Assembly: GCA_035635555.1 (NCBI GenBank) | Contig: DASQAT010000018.1 | Location: 1 to 64,000, forward strand | Origin: Candidatus Dormiibacterota bacterium | GTDB taxonomy: Bacteria; Acidobacteriota; Polarisedimenticolia; Gp22-AA2 | Direction of reading: 5' to 3' | DNA: 64,000 bases | Part shown: positions 1 through 9,568 of the stretch, one piece after another | Layout of the letters: each line of letters opens with the position of its first letter | Numbering within the stretch: the first letter of the stretch is position 1 | Made by a program: the position numbers and the translations under genes | Notes under the pieces: generated by a model | Database searches by the model: none | What the model saw: only the letters and a program-made list of their open reading frames with translations | Told to the model about the DNA's origin: nothing

Positions 1-297
1 CCTGTGTACGCATAACGCTAATTGTACTGAACTGTATAACCCAGTAAGAGTAGCGTGCGTGCTGTATATCTCAATAAAGGTAGATCGGCCTATCACAAGA
101 AAGGCTGCGAACGCGTCACGGGAATGACAGCCAGGCGAGCATCGGCTGGGAAAGAGGTGCGCCCCACGGCCCTCGGCTTCACTGAAATACCCCAAGTCGT
201 GACAGATCGCTGGGGTCAATATACCGCGAGCGGGGGACGAAGGAGCAATGGATCGAGGTCACGCGGCTGCTTCGGAACAGCGGGCGGCCCCGGGCGG
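1..297. other. Left-edge non-coding stretch
   Basis: No gene is supported here. The first 120 bases are visibly richer in A and T than the rest of the window. The long plus-strand open frame that starts at 55 runs antisense through the peptidase gene and looks like a high-GC artefact. I see no tRNA, terminator or repeat. The stretch lies downstream of the minus-strand M20 peptidase gene, so it may contain that operon's 3' end. Confidence 0.5.
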
Positions 298-1674
<1,377 letters not shown>

Positions 1675-1700
1675 CGGTCGTGTCTCCTGTTGGGTCGGCG

Positions 1701-2870
1701 TCAGGCCAATACGGTGCGCAGAGTCCGGATGCGGCGGAGGGCCTCCTCGAGGTCGGGCATCTTCTTGGCGTAACACAGCCGGATCTGCTTCCGGCCGTCC
1801 TTCGGGTCGGGGTAGAACGACGAGCCGGGGATGACGGCGACCTTCGAGCGCTCGAGAATGACGCGCGCCGCCTCCTGGTCGTCCTTGAAGCCGATGTCCG
1901 AGAAATCGGCCAGCATGTAGTACGCCCCCTGCGGCGGGTACGGCGTCATCCCGGCCTCGCGGCAGGCGGCCACCGTCATGTCGCGCTTGACCTGGTAATC
2001 GCGGCGCATGTTCGTGTAGTACGACGCCGGAAGGTCGAACGCCGCGACCACACCGTGCTGCAGCGGGGATGGCGCGCACACATTGATCAGATCGTTGAGG
2101 ATGGCGAGCTTCGCGGCAATCGGCCTGGGGGCTATGGTGTATCCCAGCCGCCAGCCGGTCATGGCGTACGTCTTGGAGAAGCCGCTGATGGTGATGGTGC
2201 GATCGGCCATCCCGGGAAGCGACCCGGGGCTGATGTGCTCGCGTCCGTCGTACAGGATGTACTCGTAGATCTCGTCGGTGATGCACAGGGCGTCGTGCTT
2301 CCTGCACAGGTCGGCGATGTGCGTCAGCTCGGCGCGCGTGAACACCTTGCCGCACGGGTTCGACGGCGTGTTCACCAGGATGAACTTGGTCTTGTTCGAG
2401 AACGCCGCCTCGAGAGCCGCAGCGTCGTACGACCAGTCGGGCGGCCTGAGCGTGACGTACTTGAGCGACGCCTGGCAGACCTTCAGGATGTTGAGGTGAT
2501 AGCCGTAGAACGGCGAGAACAGGATCACTTCGTCGCCCGGGTCCACGAGCGCCAGGCAGGCGGCGACGAACGACCCCGTCGAACCGACGTTGACGATCAC
2601 CTCCCCGTCGGCGTCGCACGGGACCTTGTTGTAGTCGCGGACTTTCTTCGCGATGCGGTGCCGCAGCTCGTCGATCCCGTCGAGCCGCGTGTAGATCGAG
2701 CGGTCCTCCTGGATCGCCTTGATCGCCGCCTGCTTGATCACCGGCTCGACCGGCTGGTCGCAGATCCCCTGGCCGAGATTGATCCCATCCACCCTGGTGC
2801 ATTCCAGCGACATGCGGCGGATATCGGATTGCTGGAGCCCCTCGATCCGATCCGCGAACATCTTCTTCAA
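1701..2870 (-). CDS. PLP-dependent class I/II aminotransferase
   Basis: A 389-residue fold-type I aminotransferase that transfers amino groups between amino acids and 2-oxo acids using pyridoxal phosphate. The substrate-binding [10 protein letters not shown] segment is near the N-terminus. Family motifs follow: the [11 protein letters not shown] stretch, the ITDEIYEYI aspartate that binds the PLP pyridine nitrogen, and the Schiff-base lysine in [16 protein letters not shown]. The TTG at 2870 overlaps the upstream ubiE stop by 4 bases and has a G-rich stretch 7 bases before it. An ATG at 2861 is a credible alternative that removes three residues. The M20 peptidase follows, so the pair may release and transaminate amino acids (inference). 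Exact substrate is unknown; aspartate or aromatic aminotransferase are both possible. Confidence 0.92.
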   Translation of the reverse strand: MKKMFADRIEGLQQSDIRRMSLECTRVDGINLGQGICDQPVEPVIKQAAIKAIQEDRSIYTRLDGIDELRHRIAKKVRDYNKVPCDADGEVIVNVGSTGSFVAACLALVDPGDEVILFSPFYGYHLNILKVCQASLKYVTLRPPDWSYDAAALEAAFSNKTKFILVNTPSNPCGKVFTRAELTHIADLCRKHDALCITDEIYEYILYDGREHISPGSLPGMADRTITISGFSKTYAMTGWRLGYTIAPRPIAAKLAILNDLINVCAPSPLQHGVVAAFDLPASYYTNMRRDYQVKRDMTVAACREAGMTPYPPQGAYYMLADFSDIGFKDDQEAARVILERSKVAVIPGSSFYPDPKDGRKQIRLCYAKKMPDLEEALRRIRTLRTVLA

Positions 2871-3574
2871 GGTCTGACCCCCGTGTGGACGCAGACGATC
2901 CCGCCGTTCATGGCGAGGTAGCCGACATTCGAGAAGCCCGCCTCCTCCATCGCGGTCTTGAACTCATGGGCGTCCGGAAACAGGGCGACCGAGTCGGTCA
3001 GGTAGCGATAGGCCGCCTCGCGCCCCGTGATGAGCCCGCCGATGCGCGGCAGGACGTTGAAGAAATAGTAGTTGTACACGGTCCACCACAGTTTCGACGG
3101 GGGGGTCGAGAACTCGAGTATACAGGCGCGGCCGCCCTGACGCAGCACCCGCAGCATCTCCTTCAGGCCGGCGCGGAAGTCGGGCACGTTCCTGATGCCG
3201 AAGGCGATCGTCACCGCGTCGAACGACCCGTCCCGAAAGGGGAGCGCCTCGGCGGGGGCGTTGACCAGCGTGACCGCGGCGGCGGCCGGCTTCTTCCGGG
3301 CGAGACCCAGCATCGTCCGGCTGAGGTCGGCCCCCACCACCCGCGCCGCCCGCCGCTGCCGCAGAATCTCGAGCGCCATGTCGCACGTTCCGCACGCCAG
3401 GTCGAGGACGACGGAACGAGGAGGCAGACCCGCCAGTTGCCGGATCGCCACCCGGCGCCAGTGCAGGTCGATGCCGAAGGAGATGACCCGGTTCGTCAGG
3501 TCGTACCTGGGTGCTATCGCGTCGAAGTTGTCGCGGATCTGGATGTTCCGCGGTGTCAGCGCATAGGGCGGCAT
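2867..3574 (-). CDS. ubiE/menG: Demethylmenaquinone/ubiquinone methyltransferase
   Basis: A 235-residue SAM-dependent C-methyltransferase of the UbiE/MenG family, which performs a ring methylation in quinone biosynthesis. The family signature [19 protein letters not shown] lies near residues 15-35. The SAM-binding motif [13 protein letters not shown] and the post-motif [11 protein letters not shown] follow, and the C-terminal [16 protein letters not shown] region is typical. Length matches the family. No Shine-Dalgarno sequence is seen before the ATG; TATAAT ends 12 bases upstream, suggesting a nearly leaderless message. Its stop overlaps the next start. Whether the substrate is demethylmenaquinone or a benzoquinol cannot be told without other quinone genes. 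Confidence 0.93.
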   Translation of the reverse strand: MPPYALTPRNIQIRDNFDAIAPRYDLTNRVISFGIDLHWRRVAIRQLAGLPPRSVVLDLACGTCDMALEILRQRRAARVVGADLSRTMLGLARKKPAAAAVTLVNAPAEALPFRDGSFDAVTIAFGIRNVPDFRAGLKEMLRVLRQGGRACILEFSTPPSKLWWTVYNYYFFNVLPRIGGLITGREAAYRYLTDSVALFPDAHEFKTAMEEAGFSNVGYLAMNGGIVCVHTGVRP

Positions 3575-3586
3575 GGGTGAGCGGGA

Positions 3587-3592
3587 ATTATA
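3587..3592 (-). promoter_or_regulatory. -10 element before ubiE/menG
   Basis: A perfect TATAAT on the minus strand ends 12 bases before the ubiE start codon. No convincing -35 is visible 16-18 bases upstream. The predicted transcript would start only about 5 bases before the ATG. Confidence 0.45.
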
Positions 3593-3610
3593 CCAGCAGA
3601 CGGGGGGTGC

Positions 3611-5299
3611 TCAGTGCGCCGCGGAGGAGTCCCAGACGATCCGCCCGCCCGCGATCGTGGTGACCGCCTTGACGTCCTTGATGGCGCGCGGGTCGATGGA
3701 GAAGATGTCGGCGCTGAGGATCACCAGGTCGGCGAGCATGCCCGGTGCGATCGATCCCTTCTCCTTCTCCTGGAACTCGGCGTAAGCGGAGCCCTTGGTG
3801 TACGCCTCGACCGCCTCCTTCACGGTGATCTTCTGGTCCGGCACCCAGCCGTCCGGGTTCCTGCCGTCGAGCGTGGCGCGGGTGGCGGCCGCGTAGATCG
3901 TCTGCATCGGGTCGAGGGGGGCGACGCTCCAGTCGGTGCCGAACGCCAGGCGCACGCCGCGGTCGAGGAAGGTGCGGAAGGCGTAGGTCGTCCTGATCCG
4001 CTCGGGACCGATGCGCTTCTCGGCCCAGCGGCCGTCGTCGATGGCGTGGTACGGCTGCATCGAGGCGATCACGTGCAGGGCCGCGAAGCGCTCGAAGTCC
4101 TTCGGCGCCACATGCTGCGCGTGCTCGATACGGAAACGACGGTCGCGCTCGCCGTTCGACCGCGCCACGTCGGCATAGAGATCGAGGATCATCGAGATCC
4201 CCCGGTCGCCGATGGCGTGGACGCAGAGCTGCAGTCCGGCGGCGTCGGCCTTCGTCATGCGATCGCGCATCGCATCGAGCGGCTGCATCTCGTCCGACAG
4301 GAGCCCGCGCGTCGAGGGTGCGTCGAGGTACGGCTCGAAGAAGCAGGCCGTCGTCGATCCGAGCGAGCCGTCGGCATAGCCCTTCAGGGCGCCGAGCCGC
4401 AGCCAGGAGGATCCGAAGGCGCGGCGCAGACCGATCTTCGCCTGGTCCCTCCAGTCGGTCAGCGACGGGGCGGCGTAGATCCGCGTCGTCAGCTCGCCGC
4501 GCTCGAGGAGATCGGCGTACACCGAGATGTCGTCGTACTCGGGATTCATGTCCTGCACGGACGTGACACCGAGCGAGGCGGCGTGCGCGAGCGCCCGGCG
4601 CGCCGCCCGCAGGCGTTGCTCGCGCGAGAAGGGGGGAATGACCTTCGCGACGAGCGACATCGCCGCGTCCTTGAACAGCCCGTTCGGCTCGCCCCGCGCG
4701 TCCCGGACGATCTCGCCGCCGGCGGGATCGGGCGTCTTCGCAGTCACGCCGGAGAGCCTCAGGGCGACGGAGTTCGCCAGCGCCATGTGGCCGTCGTAAC
4801 GGCTGAGGAAGACCGGTGTCGTAGGGGTCACGCGGTCGATGAGGGCGCGGTCGGGCAGCTTCGCCGGCGTCCAGTTCTGGTCGTCCCAGTTCCCCCCGAG
4901 GAGCCATTCCCCCTTCGGAGTGCGCGCGGCCCGCTCGGCGATCCGCTTCACGAACTCTTCCGTATCTTTCGTGTTCTTGAGGTCGAGGTTGTCGAGATCC
5001 ATGCCGCCGCTGACGAAGTGCACGTGCGCGTCGTTGAACCCCGGGACGACCCGCCGTCCCCCCGCGTCGATGACATGGGTGGCGGGACCGCGCCACGCGG
5101 ACACCTCGTCGCTCGCCCCCGCGGCCACGATGCGCTCGCCCAGGATGGCGACCGCCTCCGCCTCCGGATGGGCGGGATCACCCGTGAAGATCTTCGCGCC
5201 GGTGACGATCAGATCGGCCGCCGGCCGGGCCTGGAGGAGAGGGGTGGCCGGCAGAGACAGGCTCACGACCAGGAGAATCAGGGGAGGGCCGGCCCACAT
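3611..5299 (-). CDS. Secreted amidohydrolase family 3 protein (YtcJ-like)
   Basis: A 562-residue metal-dependent amidohydrolase of the amidohydrolase-3/YtcJ group. Residues 1-24 are a hydrophobic signal peptide, so it probably works outside the cytoplasm. The N-terminal beta-sandwich ([12 protein letters not shown]) is followed by [10 protein letters not shown] with the first two metal histidines at about residues 90-95. Later motifs include [19 protein letters not shown] and [13 protein letters not shown] with the catalytic Asp, and the C-terminal [15 protein letters not shown] closes the sandwich. The ATG directly abuts the TGA of the upstream helicase gene, so translational coupling is likely. 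Substrates in this family are diverse and poorly known; none is claimed. Confidence 0.9.
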   Translation of the reverse strand: MWAGPPLILLVVSLSLPATPLLQARPAADLIVTGAKIFTGDPAHPEAEAVAILGERIVAAGASDEVSAWRGPATHVIDAGGRRVVPGFNDAHVHFVSGGMDLDNLDLKNTKDTEEFVKRIAERAARTPKGEWLLGGNWDDQNWTPAKLPDRALIDRVTPTTPVFLSRYDGHMALANSVALRLSGVTAKTPDPAGGEIVRDARGEPNGLFKDAAMSLVAKVIPPFSREQRLRAARRALAHAASLGVTSVQDMNPEYDDISVYADLLERGELTTRIYAAPSLTDWRDQAKIGLRRAFGSSWLRLGALKGYADGSLGSTTACFFEPYLDAPSTRGLLSDEMQPLDAMRDRMTKADAAGLQLCVHAIGDRGISMILDLYADVARSNGERDRRFRIEHAQHVAPKDFERFAALHVIASMQPYHAIDDGRWAEKRIGPERIRTTYAFRTFLDRGVRLAFGTDWSVAPLDPMQTIYAAATRATLDGRNPDGWVPDQKITVKEAVEAYTKGSAYAEFQEKEKGSIAPGMLADLVILSADIFSIDPRAIKDVKAVTTIAGGRIVWDSSAAH

Positions 5300-7000
5300 T
5301 CAGGCCGCCTGACCCGGATTTCCGCCGGGGCCGCGGCCGCCCGGCGACCCGGGACCGCCGCCGTGCCCGCCGCGCCGGCGGCGCCGCCTCCTTCGTCCCG
5401 GCCCGGCCGCTCCGCCCCCCTGCGCGTCCTGGCGCTGGCCGCCGGACGCGGGTGGGTGCGCGGCGCGGCCGGCGGAGGACGACCCGCCCTCCCCGTCCGC
5501 GTAGACGCGCGGCGAGTCGACGGCGTCCGCGTCTCCCGCCGCGGCCGACTCGTCCAGAACACCGCGTGCCGCCTCCTCTTCGAAGTGGGTCTTCAGGAGA
5601 TAGCCGACGATCGCGAGCCTGTCGGCGTCGTCCAGGATTCCGCGCGCCATCGCCTCGTACTCGGCGCGCTCGTCCGGGGTGAGCCGCGCCGCCAGCTCCT
5701 TGAGCGTCTCCACGATCCGCCTCACTTTCCGGCGCGCCACTTCCTCATCGGAGGGCACGTCGATTTCGTAGGCCTTCAGATGGTTGGCCCGCACCAGCCG
5801 GTTGAAGTTCATGAGATCGAAGGCCGAGACGAGCGAGATCACGCGGCCGGTCTTGCCGATGCGGCCGGTGCGCCCCGCCCGGTGGATGTACTGGTCCGAC
5901 GAGTCGGGGGTCGAGTAGATGAAGACGTGCGACAGGTCCTCGATGTCGATGCCGCGCGCCGCCACGTCGGTGGCGACCAGGTGCTTGAGCGCCTTGCTCT
6001 TGAAACGCCGCATGACCTGCTCGCGCTTCTTCTGCGGCAGGTCGGAGGAGATCATGGCGACGGGAAGACCGCGCAGGGCCAGGTACGAGTGCACGAGGCG
6101 CGTTTCGGCCTTGGTGTTGCAGAAGATCATCGAAGAGGCCGGCGTCTCGTATTCGATCAGACGATAGAGCGCCGCCGCCTTGTCCATGCGCGACAGGATG
6201 CAGAACAGGTGCTGCACGCCCGTGACGTAGAGGGCGTCCTGCGACAGCATCAGCCGATCCGGCTCGCGCTGATATTTGATGGCGATCGCCTCGATCGACG
6301 ACGGGATGGTGGCCGAGAACATCAGGGTCTGCCGATCCTTCGGCACCTGGTCGAGGATCTGCTTGACCTCCTTCTCGAACCCCATGTCCAGCATCCGATC
6401 GGCCTCGTCCAGGACGAGGAAGCGCGTGGCGTCGAGACGGAGCGTCCTCTGGCCCAGGTGATCCAGGATGCGCCCGGGCGTCCCGACGACGACGTGCGCC
6501 CCCTGCTTGAGCCCGTCGATCTGCCGGGTCATCGAGTCACCGCCGTAGATCGCCAGGACCCTCACGCCCGAGCCCTGGCCGAGGCGGCCGAGCTCGTCCG
6601 CCACCTGCACGCTCAGCTCGCGCGTCGGGCAGAGGACGAGCGCCTGGACGCGCGGCATCGACGCGTCGACCTTCTCGACGATCGGAATGCCGAAGGCGGT
6701 CGTCTTGCCCGTGCCGGTGCGCGACTCGACGATCAGATCGCGGCCGGAGCGGGCGAGCGGGATGGAGCGTGCCTGCACCTCGGTCGCCTGGCCGTACCCC
6801 ATCGCCTCGAGAGACTTCAGGACCGGAGCGGGGAGATCGAGCGACGTGAAGGGCACCGGCACGGCCGGAAAGGCCGATCGCTCCTGGCCCTCGAGACGCA
6901 CCGGCGGCGCGGGCGGCGGCTCGCGCGGCGAGCCGCGCGGCCGGATCGCGACCACCCTCATCTGGCGGAGTTTCCCGGACTTCTTCGAAGGCTGATCCAT
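5300..7000 (-). CDS. DEAD-box ATP-dependent RNA helicase
   Basis: A 566-residue DEAD-box helicase that unwinds RNA duplexes or remodels ribonucleoprotein in the cytoplasm. The Q-motif region is near residues 50-80, Walker A SRTGTGKT at 93-100, PTRELS near 125, GTPGR near 173, DEAD at 198-201, SAT in motif III, ARGID in motif V and HRAGRTGR in motif VI. The last roughly 70 residues are Arg- and Gly-rich low complexity, a common RNA-binding tail. The ATG at 7000 shares one base with the TGA of the upstream cysteine hydrolase; the longer open frame to 7180 is an artefact. It resembles RhlE/CsdA-type helicases but I cannot assign a subgroup. Confidence 0.94.
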   Translation of the reverse strand: MDQPSKKSGKLRQMRVVAIRPRGSPREPPPAPPVRLEGQERSAFPAVPVPFTSLDLPAPVLKSLEAMGYGQATEVQARSIPLARSGRDLIVESRTGTGKTTAFGIPIVEKVDASMPRVQALVLCPTRELSVQVADELGRLGQGSGVRVLAIYGGDSMTRQIDGLKQGAHVVVGTPGRILDHLGQRTLRLDATRFLVLDEADRMLDMGFEKEVKQILDQVPKDRQTLMFSATIPSSIEAIAIKYQREPDRLMLSQDALYVTGVQHLFCILSRMDKAAALYRLIEYETPASSMIFCNTKAETRLVHSYLALRGLPVAMISSDLPQKKREQVMRRFKSKALKHLVATDVAARGIDIEDLSHVFIYSTPDSSDQYIHRAGRTGRIGKTGRVISLVSAFDLMNFNRLVRANHLKAYEIDVPSDEEVARRKVRRIVETLKELAARLTPDERAEYEAMARGILDDADRLAIVGYLLKTHFEEEAARGVLDESAAAGDADAVDSPRVYADGEGGSSSAGRAAHPPASGGQRQDAQGGGAAGPGRRRRRRRRGGHGGGPGSPGGRGPGGNPGQAA

Positions 7001-7650
7001 CAGATGCCGAGCACCCCTCCGATGATCTGGCCGGTCGTCATCATGCAGACTCCCCGGGACGCCCAGCCCGCGACCAGGCGCTCTCCCTCGTCGGGCTTGA
7101 TGGCCCGCGTCGCGTCCTGCACCAGGGCGACGCGGTAACGCTTCCTCACGAGGAGCCCCTCGATGGCGTACCGGTCGCACACGTCCAGGGCCACACCGTA
7201 TACCACGATGCGGTCGGGACGCACAGCCTCGAGGACGGTGTCCACGTTCGGGTTGCTGAACACGTCGAAGCGCTGCTTGCGGAACAGGACTTCGCCCCCC
7301 CGGTCGAGGTGCCGCTTCACGCGCTGCTTCAGCGCCACCTTGTCCTCCGGACTGCTGTCGATGAAGAGGGGATCCTTCGGGCGAGTGGCCTCGACCTTCT
7401 CCTGACCCGGCGTGCCGGCGAGGCAGTGCGGCGGGAAGGTCTCCCGGAAGTCGGGCTGGTCCGAGATCTCACTGTCGTTCGCGGCATGGTAATCGACCGA
7501 CCCGAGGAGCGGGAGGCGTTTCTCGCGCGCGAAGCCGGTCAGGGCCAAGAGATTCGGCAGGATCGCCTCGGCCCCCTGGATGTAGAGGTCCCCGTCCGGC
7601 ATGATGAAATCACGCTGCGTGTCGACATCCCAGAAGACCGTTCGCGTCAT
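7000..7650 (-). CDS. Isochorismatase-family cysteine hydrolase (nicotinamidase-like)
   Basis: A 216-residue cysteine hydrolase related to nicotinamidase PncA, which deamidates nicotinamide to nicotinate for NAD salvage. The catalytic triad is visible: Asp8 (WDVDTQRDF), Lys125 (FRKQRFDVF) and Cys158 (ALDVCDRYA). SVDYHAAND near residue 52 and FPPHCLAGTPGQ near 72 match the PncA metal-site and substrate regions. Length is normal. A promoter with -10 TAGAAT ends 11 bases before the ATG and there is no Shine-Dalgarno sequence, so the message may be leaderless. It heads a run with the helicase and amidohydrolase. Nicotinamidase is favoured over isochorismatase but not proven. Confidence 0.85.
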   Translation of the reverse strand: MTRTVFWDVDTQRDFIMPDGDLYIQGAEAILPNLLALTGFAREKRLPLLGSVDYHAANDSEISDQPDFRETFPPHCLAGTPGQEKVEATRPKDPLFIDSSPEDKVALKQRVKRHLDRGGEVLFRKQRFDVFSNPNVDTVLEAVRPDRIVVYGVALDVCDRYAIEGLLVRKRYRVALVQDATRAIKPDEGERLVAGWASRGVCMMTTGQIIGGVLGI

Positions 7651-7661
7651 GGCAGGGTCGG

Positions 7662-7690
7662 ATTCTATTCTGGACGGGGGTCCCGGTCAA
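7662..7690 (-). promoter_or_regulatory. Promoter of the cysteine hydrolase operon
   Basis: On the minus strand TTGACC is followed 17 bases later by TAGAAT. The -10 ends 11 bases before the ATG at 7650, so the 5' leader would be only a few bases long. Confidence 0.6.
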
Positions 7691-7698
7691 AATGAGGA

Positions 7699-7749
7699 CG
7701 CCCGCCGTCCATCCCCGGATGCCCGGGAGGGTGAGACGGACGGCGGGCG
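7699..7749. repeat. 12-base perfect inverted repeat, 27-base spacer
   Basis: CGCCCGCCGTCC (7699-7710) is perfectly complementary to GGACGGCGGGCG (7738-7749). It lies just upstream of the -35 hexamer of the cysteine hydrolase promoter, a position suited to a regulator site. It could also be a transcript hairpin from readthrough. Confidence 0.55.
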
Positions 7750-7965
7750 ATGGGGCATCGACGAAGAAGGATGGCCGGCTCTCCGTCAAGAGTCACGCCG
7801 CTTGCTGGGGGCGGCGAGACCGACCCCACTTCTCGATCTCCGAGGGGCCGCCTACTGCAATGTGCGTGCCTCGTGCCGCCCCGCGACGCGCAGTCGGGGT
7901 TCAGGCGCTGGCGTATCAACGAGATGCGCGAGTGGCGGAGTGACGATCGGTAGGATCTCGTACGA

Positions 7966-8089
7966 GTCTCAAGCGCCGTTTGAGACGGCTGCGGTCGCGG
8001 ACCCACACCCACGGTCATGGCAAAGCGGGCGCCGGCGCGACGGTTCGTGGAAAGTCTCAAGCAGAAGACATCAAGGCGGGGGTTGAGAC
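7966..8089. repeat. Two GTCTCAA/TTGAGAC inverted pairs
   Basis: GTCTCAA at 7966-7972 pairs with TTGAGAC at 7980-7986 across 7 bases. The same heptamers recur at 8054-8060 and 8083-8089 across 22 bases. All four can also pair crosswise. They lie in the 3' flank of the HtrA-like gene and upstream of the cysteine hydrolase operon. Confidence 0.5.
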
Positions 8090-8102
8090 GAACGGAACTG
8101 GC

Positions 8103-9512
8103 TTACAGCACTACCGGGTAGATCTTGCGGTGGACGTGGGCGCGGTCGAGGGCCTTGCCGCTGCCGAAATCCCAATGGACGAGTGCTACGAACTGCTCCT
8201 CGACAAAGCAGCGCGCCATGATCATCGACAGGTCCTCGAGCGAGGGGACCGGCAGGCGTCGCGTCAGGCCCGCGAGGGCGTTCTGGCCCGGCAGGATGGA
8301 GACGAGCGCGGGGCGCTCGTCGAACAGGGTCGCCTCGAACTCCGGGAGATCGCGGCGCGTGTACGACGTCATGCCAGCCAGCGACAGGGCGGCGCGGCTC
8401 TCCCGGCCCTCGGTCCTTGGCGTCAGGCGGAAGCCGGTGTGCAGCGCGAAGTCGTCGAGCGGGTCGGGGCGCGGATCGGCCGGACGAGCGGCCGCGACGA
8501 TAGGGAGCCGGAGCGGATGGCCGTCCCGTTCCACCGTGATCGTGGTCTTCTCCCCGATCGTCTGGTCGAGGACCGCGTCGAGCGCCTCGAAGACGTCGCC
8601 CGTGGCGACATCGCCCACGGTCACGACGCGGTCGCCGACCCGGACGCCGGCCTCGGCGGCGGGGCTGTCGGGGTAGACGCGTCGCACGCGCGCGCCGGCG
8701 TTCCTGTCCCAGCCCTTCCCTTCGCTCGCGGCCAGGAGCGGGTCGTCCATGAGCATTCCGATCCAGGGCCACTCCGCCTGCGGCGTTCCGAGCATCCGTT
8801 TCATGGCGCGCCGGGCATGGCGCGCCGGGATGAACAGGCCGGCGGCGTGCCGGTCGGTCCGCTGCGTCGCCTCCTCGGTGTAGGTGACGAGCAGGCTCGG
8901 GATGCCGACGAGGTGTCCGGCCGTGTCGAGGATGGCGCCGCCGGAATTACCCGGACCGATCGGCGCGTCGACTTCCGACCAGAACTCGAGCGGCCTGGCG
9001 CCGACTCTGACCCTGCGGTGCGTCCCCATCCTGGCCCAGGCGATCTGGGGGCCGCGATCTCCGAGATTGCCGAGGACGTACAGCCGCGTCCCGGGCGCCG
9101 GCAGGCCGTCCTCGGAGAACGGCACGGATCGAAGGCGGCCGCCGGAGGTCTTCAAGAGAGCCAGGTCGGAGGATTCGTCCACCGAGACGACGCTGGCGCT
9201 CAGGTCGCGGCCGTCCGCCGTCGCGATGTCCACGCGCGTGGCGCCCGCGACGACGTGAGCGTTGGTCAGGATGAGACCATCCTCCGAGACGACCACTCCC
9301 GATCCGGCGCCGAGTCCTTCCACCTGCTCGCGCAGGAAGCGGCCGCCGCGAAACACCGGCACTTTCACGACCTCGTGGACGCGCACGCTCACGACGGCGC
9401 CGAAGGCCGCCGTCACCGCCTCAGGGATCGACTCGACCCCCGGGGCGGACGGTGCGACGGTCATCGATGACGCGGCGAGAAGAGCGACGGAAGCGGACGT
9501 CAGGATGCGCAT
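8103..9512 (-). CDS. HtrA/DegP-like trypsin-family serine protease with PDZ domain
   Basis: A 469-residue periplasmic or surface protease of family S1C, expected to degrade or hold damaged envelope proteins. Residues 1-25 form a signal peptide. The trypsin-like domain has the catalytic His in LTNAHVV, Asp in ESSDLALLK and Ser in GPGNSGGA. A PDZ-like domain follows (RVYPDSPAAEAGVRVGDRVVTVG). The last roughly 130 residues have no match I recognise. The ATG at 9512 starts a proper signal peptide; the open frame extends to 10109 but that part is antisense to the neighbouring gene. Its -10 lies in a palindrome shared with the divergent protease-like gene at 9569, implying joint control. There is a single PDZ rather than the two of DegP. 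Confidence 0.9.
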   Translation of the reverse strand: MRILTSASVALLAASSMTVAPSAPGVESIPEAVTAAFGAVVSVRVHEVVKVPVFRGGRFLREQVEGLGAGSGVVVSEDGLILTNAHVVAGATRVDIATADGRDLSASVVSVDESSDLALLKTSGGRLRSVPFSEDGLPAPGTRLYVLGNLGDRGPQIAWARMGTHRRVRVGARPLEFWSEVDAPIGPGNSGGAILDTAGHLVGIPSLLVTYTEEATQRTDRHAAGLFIPARHARRAMKRMLGTPQAEWPWIGMLMDDPLLAASEGKGWDRNAGARVRRVYPDSPAAEAGVRVGDRVVTVGDVATGDVFEALDAVLDQTIGEKTTITVERDGHPLRLPIVAAARPADPRPDPLDDFALHTGFRLTPRTEGRESRAALSLAGMTSYTRRDLPEFEATLFDERPALVSILPGQNALAGLTRRLPVPSLEDLSMIMARCFVEEQFVALVHWDFGSGKALDRAHVHRKIYPVVL

Positions 9513-9518
9513 GCCGGT

Positions 9519-9535
9519 CGGGAATATAATTCCCG
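9519..9535. promoter_or_regulatory. Palindromic bidirectional -10 region
   Basis: CGGGAAT-ATA-ATTCCCG is a perfect inverted repeat with 7-base arms. It contains TATAAT (9525-9530) reading right and TATATT (9528-9523) reading left, serving both divergent genes. The leftward -10 ends 10 bases before the HtrA-like ATG. No good -35 is seen on either side, which could mean activator dependence. Confidence 0.5.
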
Positions 9536-9568
9536 CTCCACCTCGATGCCCGTCCGATGGGAGGCTTG

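Larger units (their letters stand above)
7651..8102. other. Gene-free interval with several inverted repeats
   Basis: No credible coding sequence is seen. It holds the minus-strand promoter of the cysteine hydrolase operon (7662-7690), a 12-base inverted repeat (7699-7749) and two GTCTCAA/TTGAGAC pairs (7966-8089). The right end is also the 3' flank of the HtrA-like protease gene, so some of these stems may lie in its transcript tail. Confidence 0.6.

Noticed and set aside
3614-7138. 1174-codon plus-strand open frame
   Set aside because: It runs antisense through the amidohydrolase and helicase genes, has Arg/Asp/Val-biased nonsense composition and no domain. It is a high-GC shadow frame.
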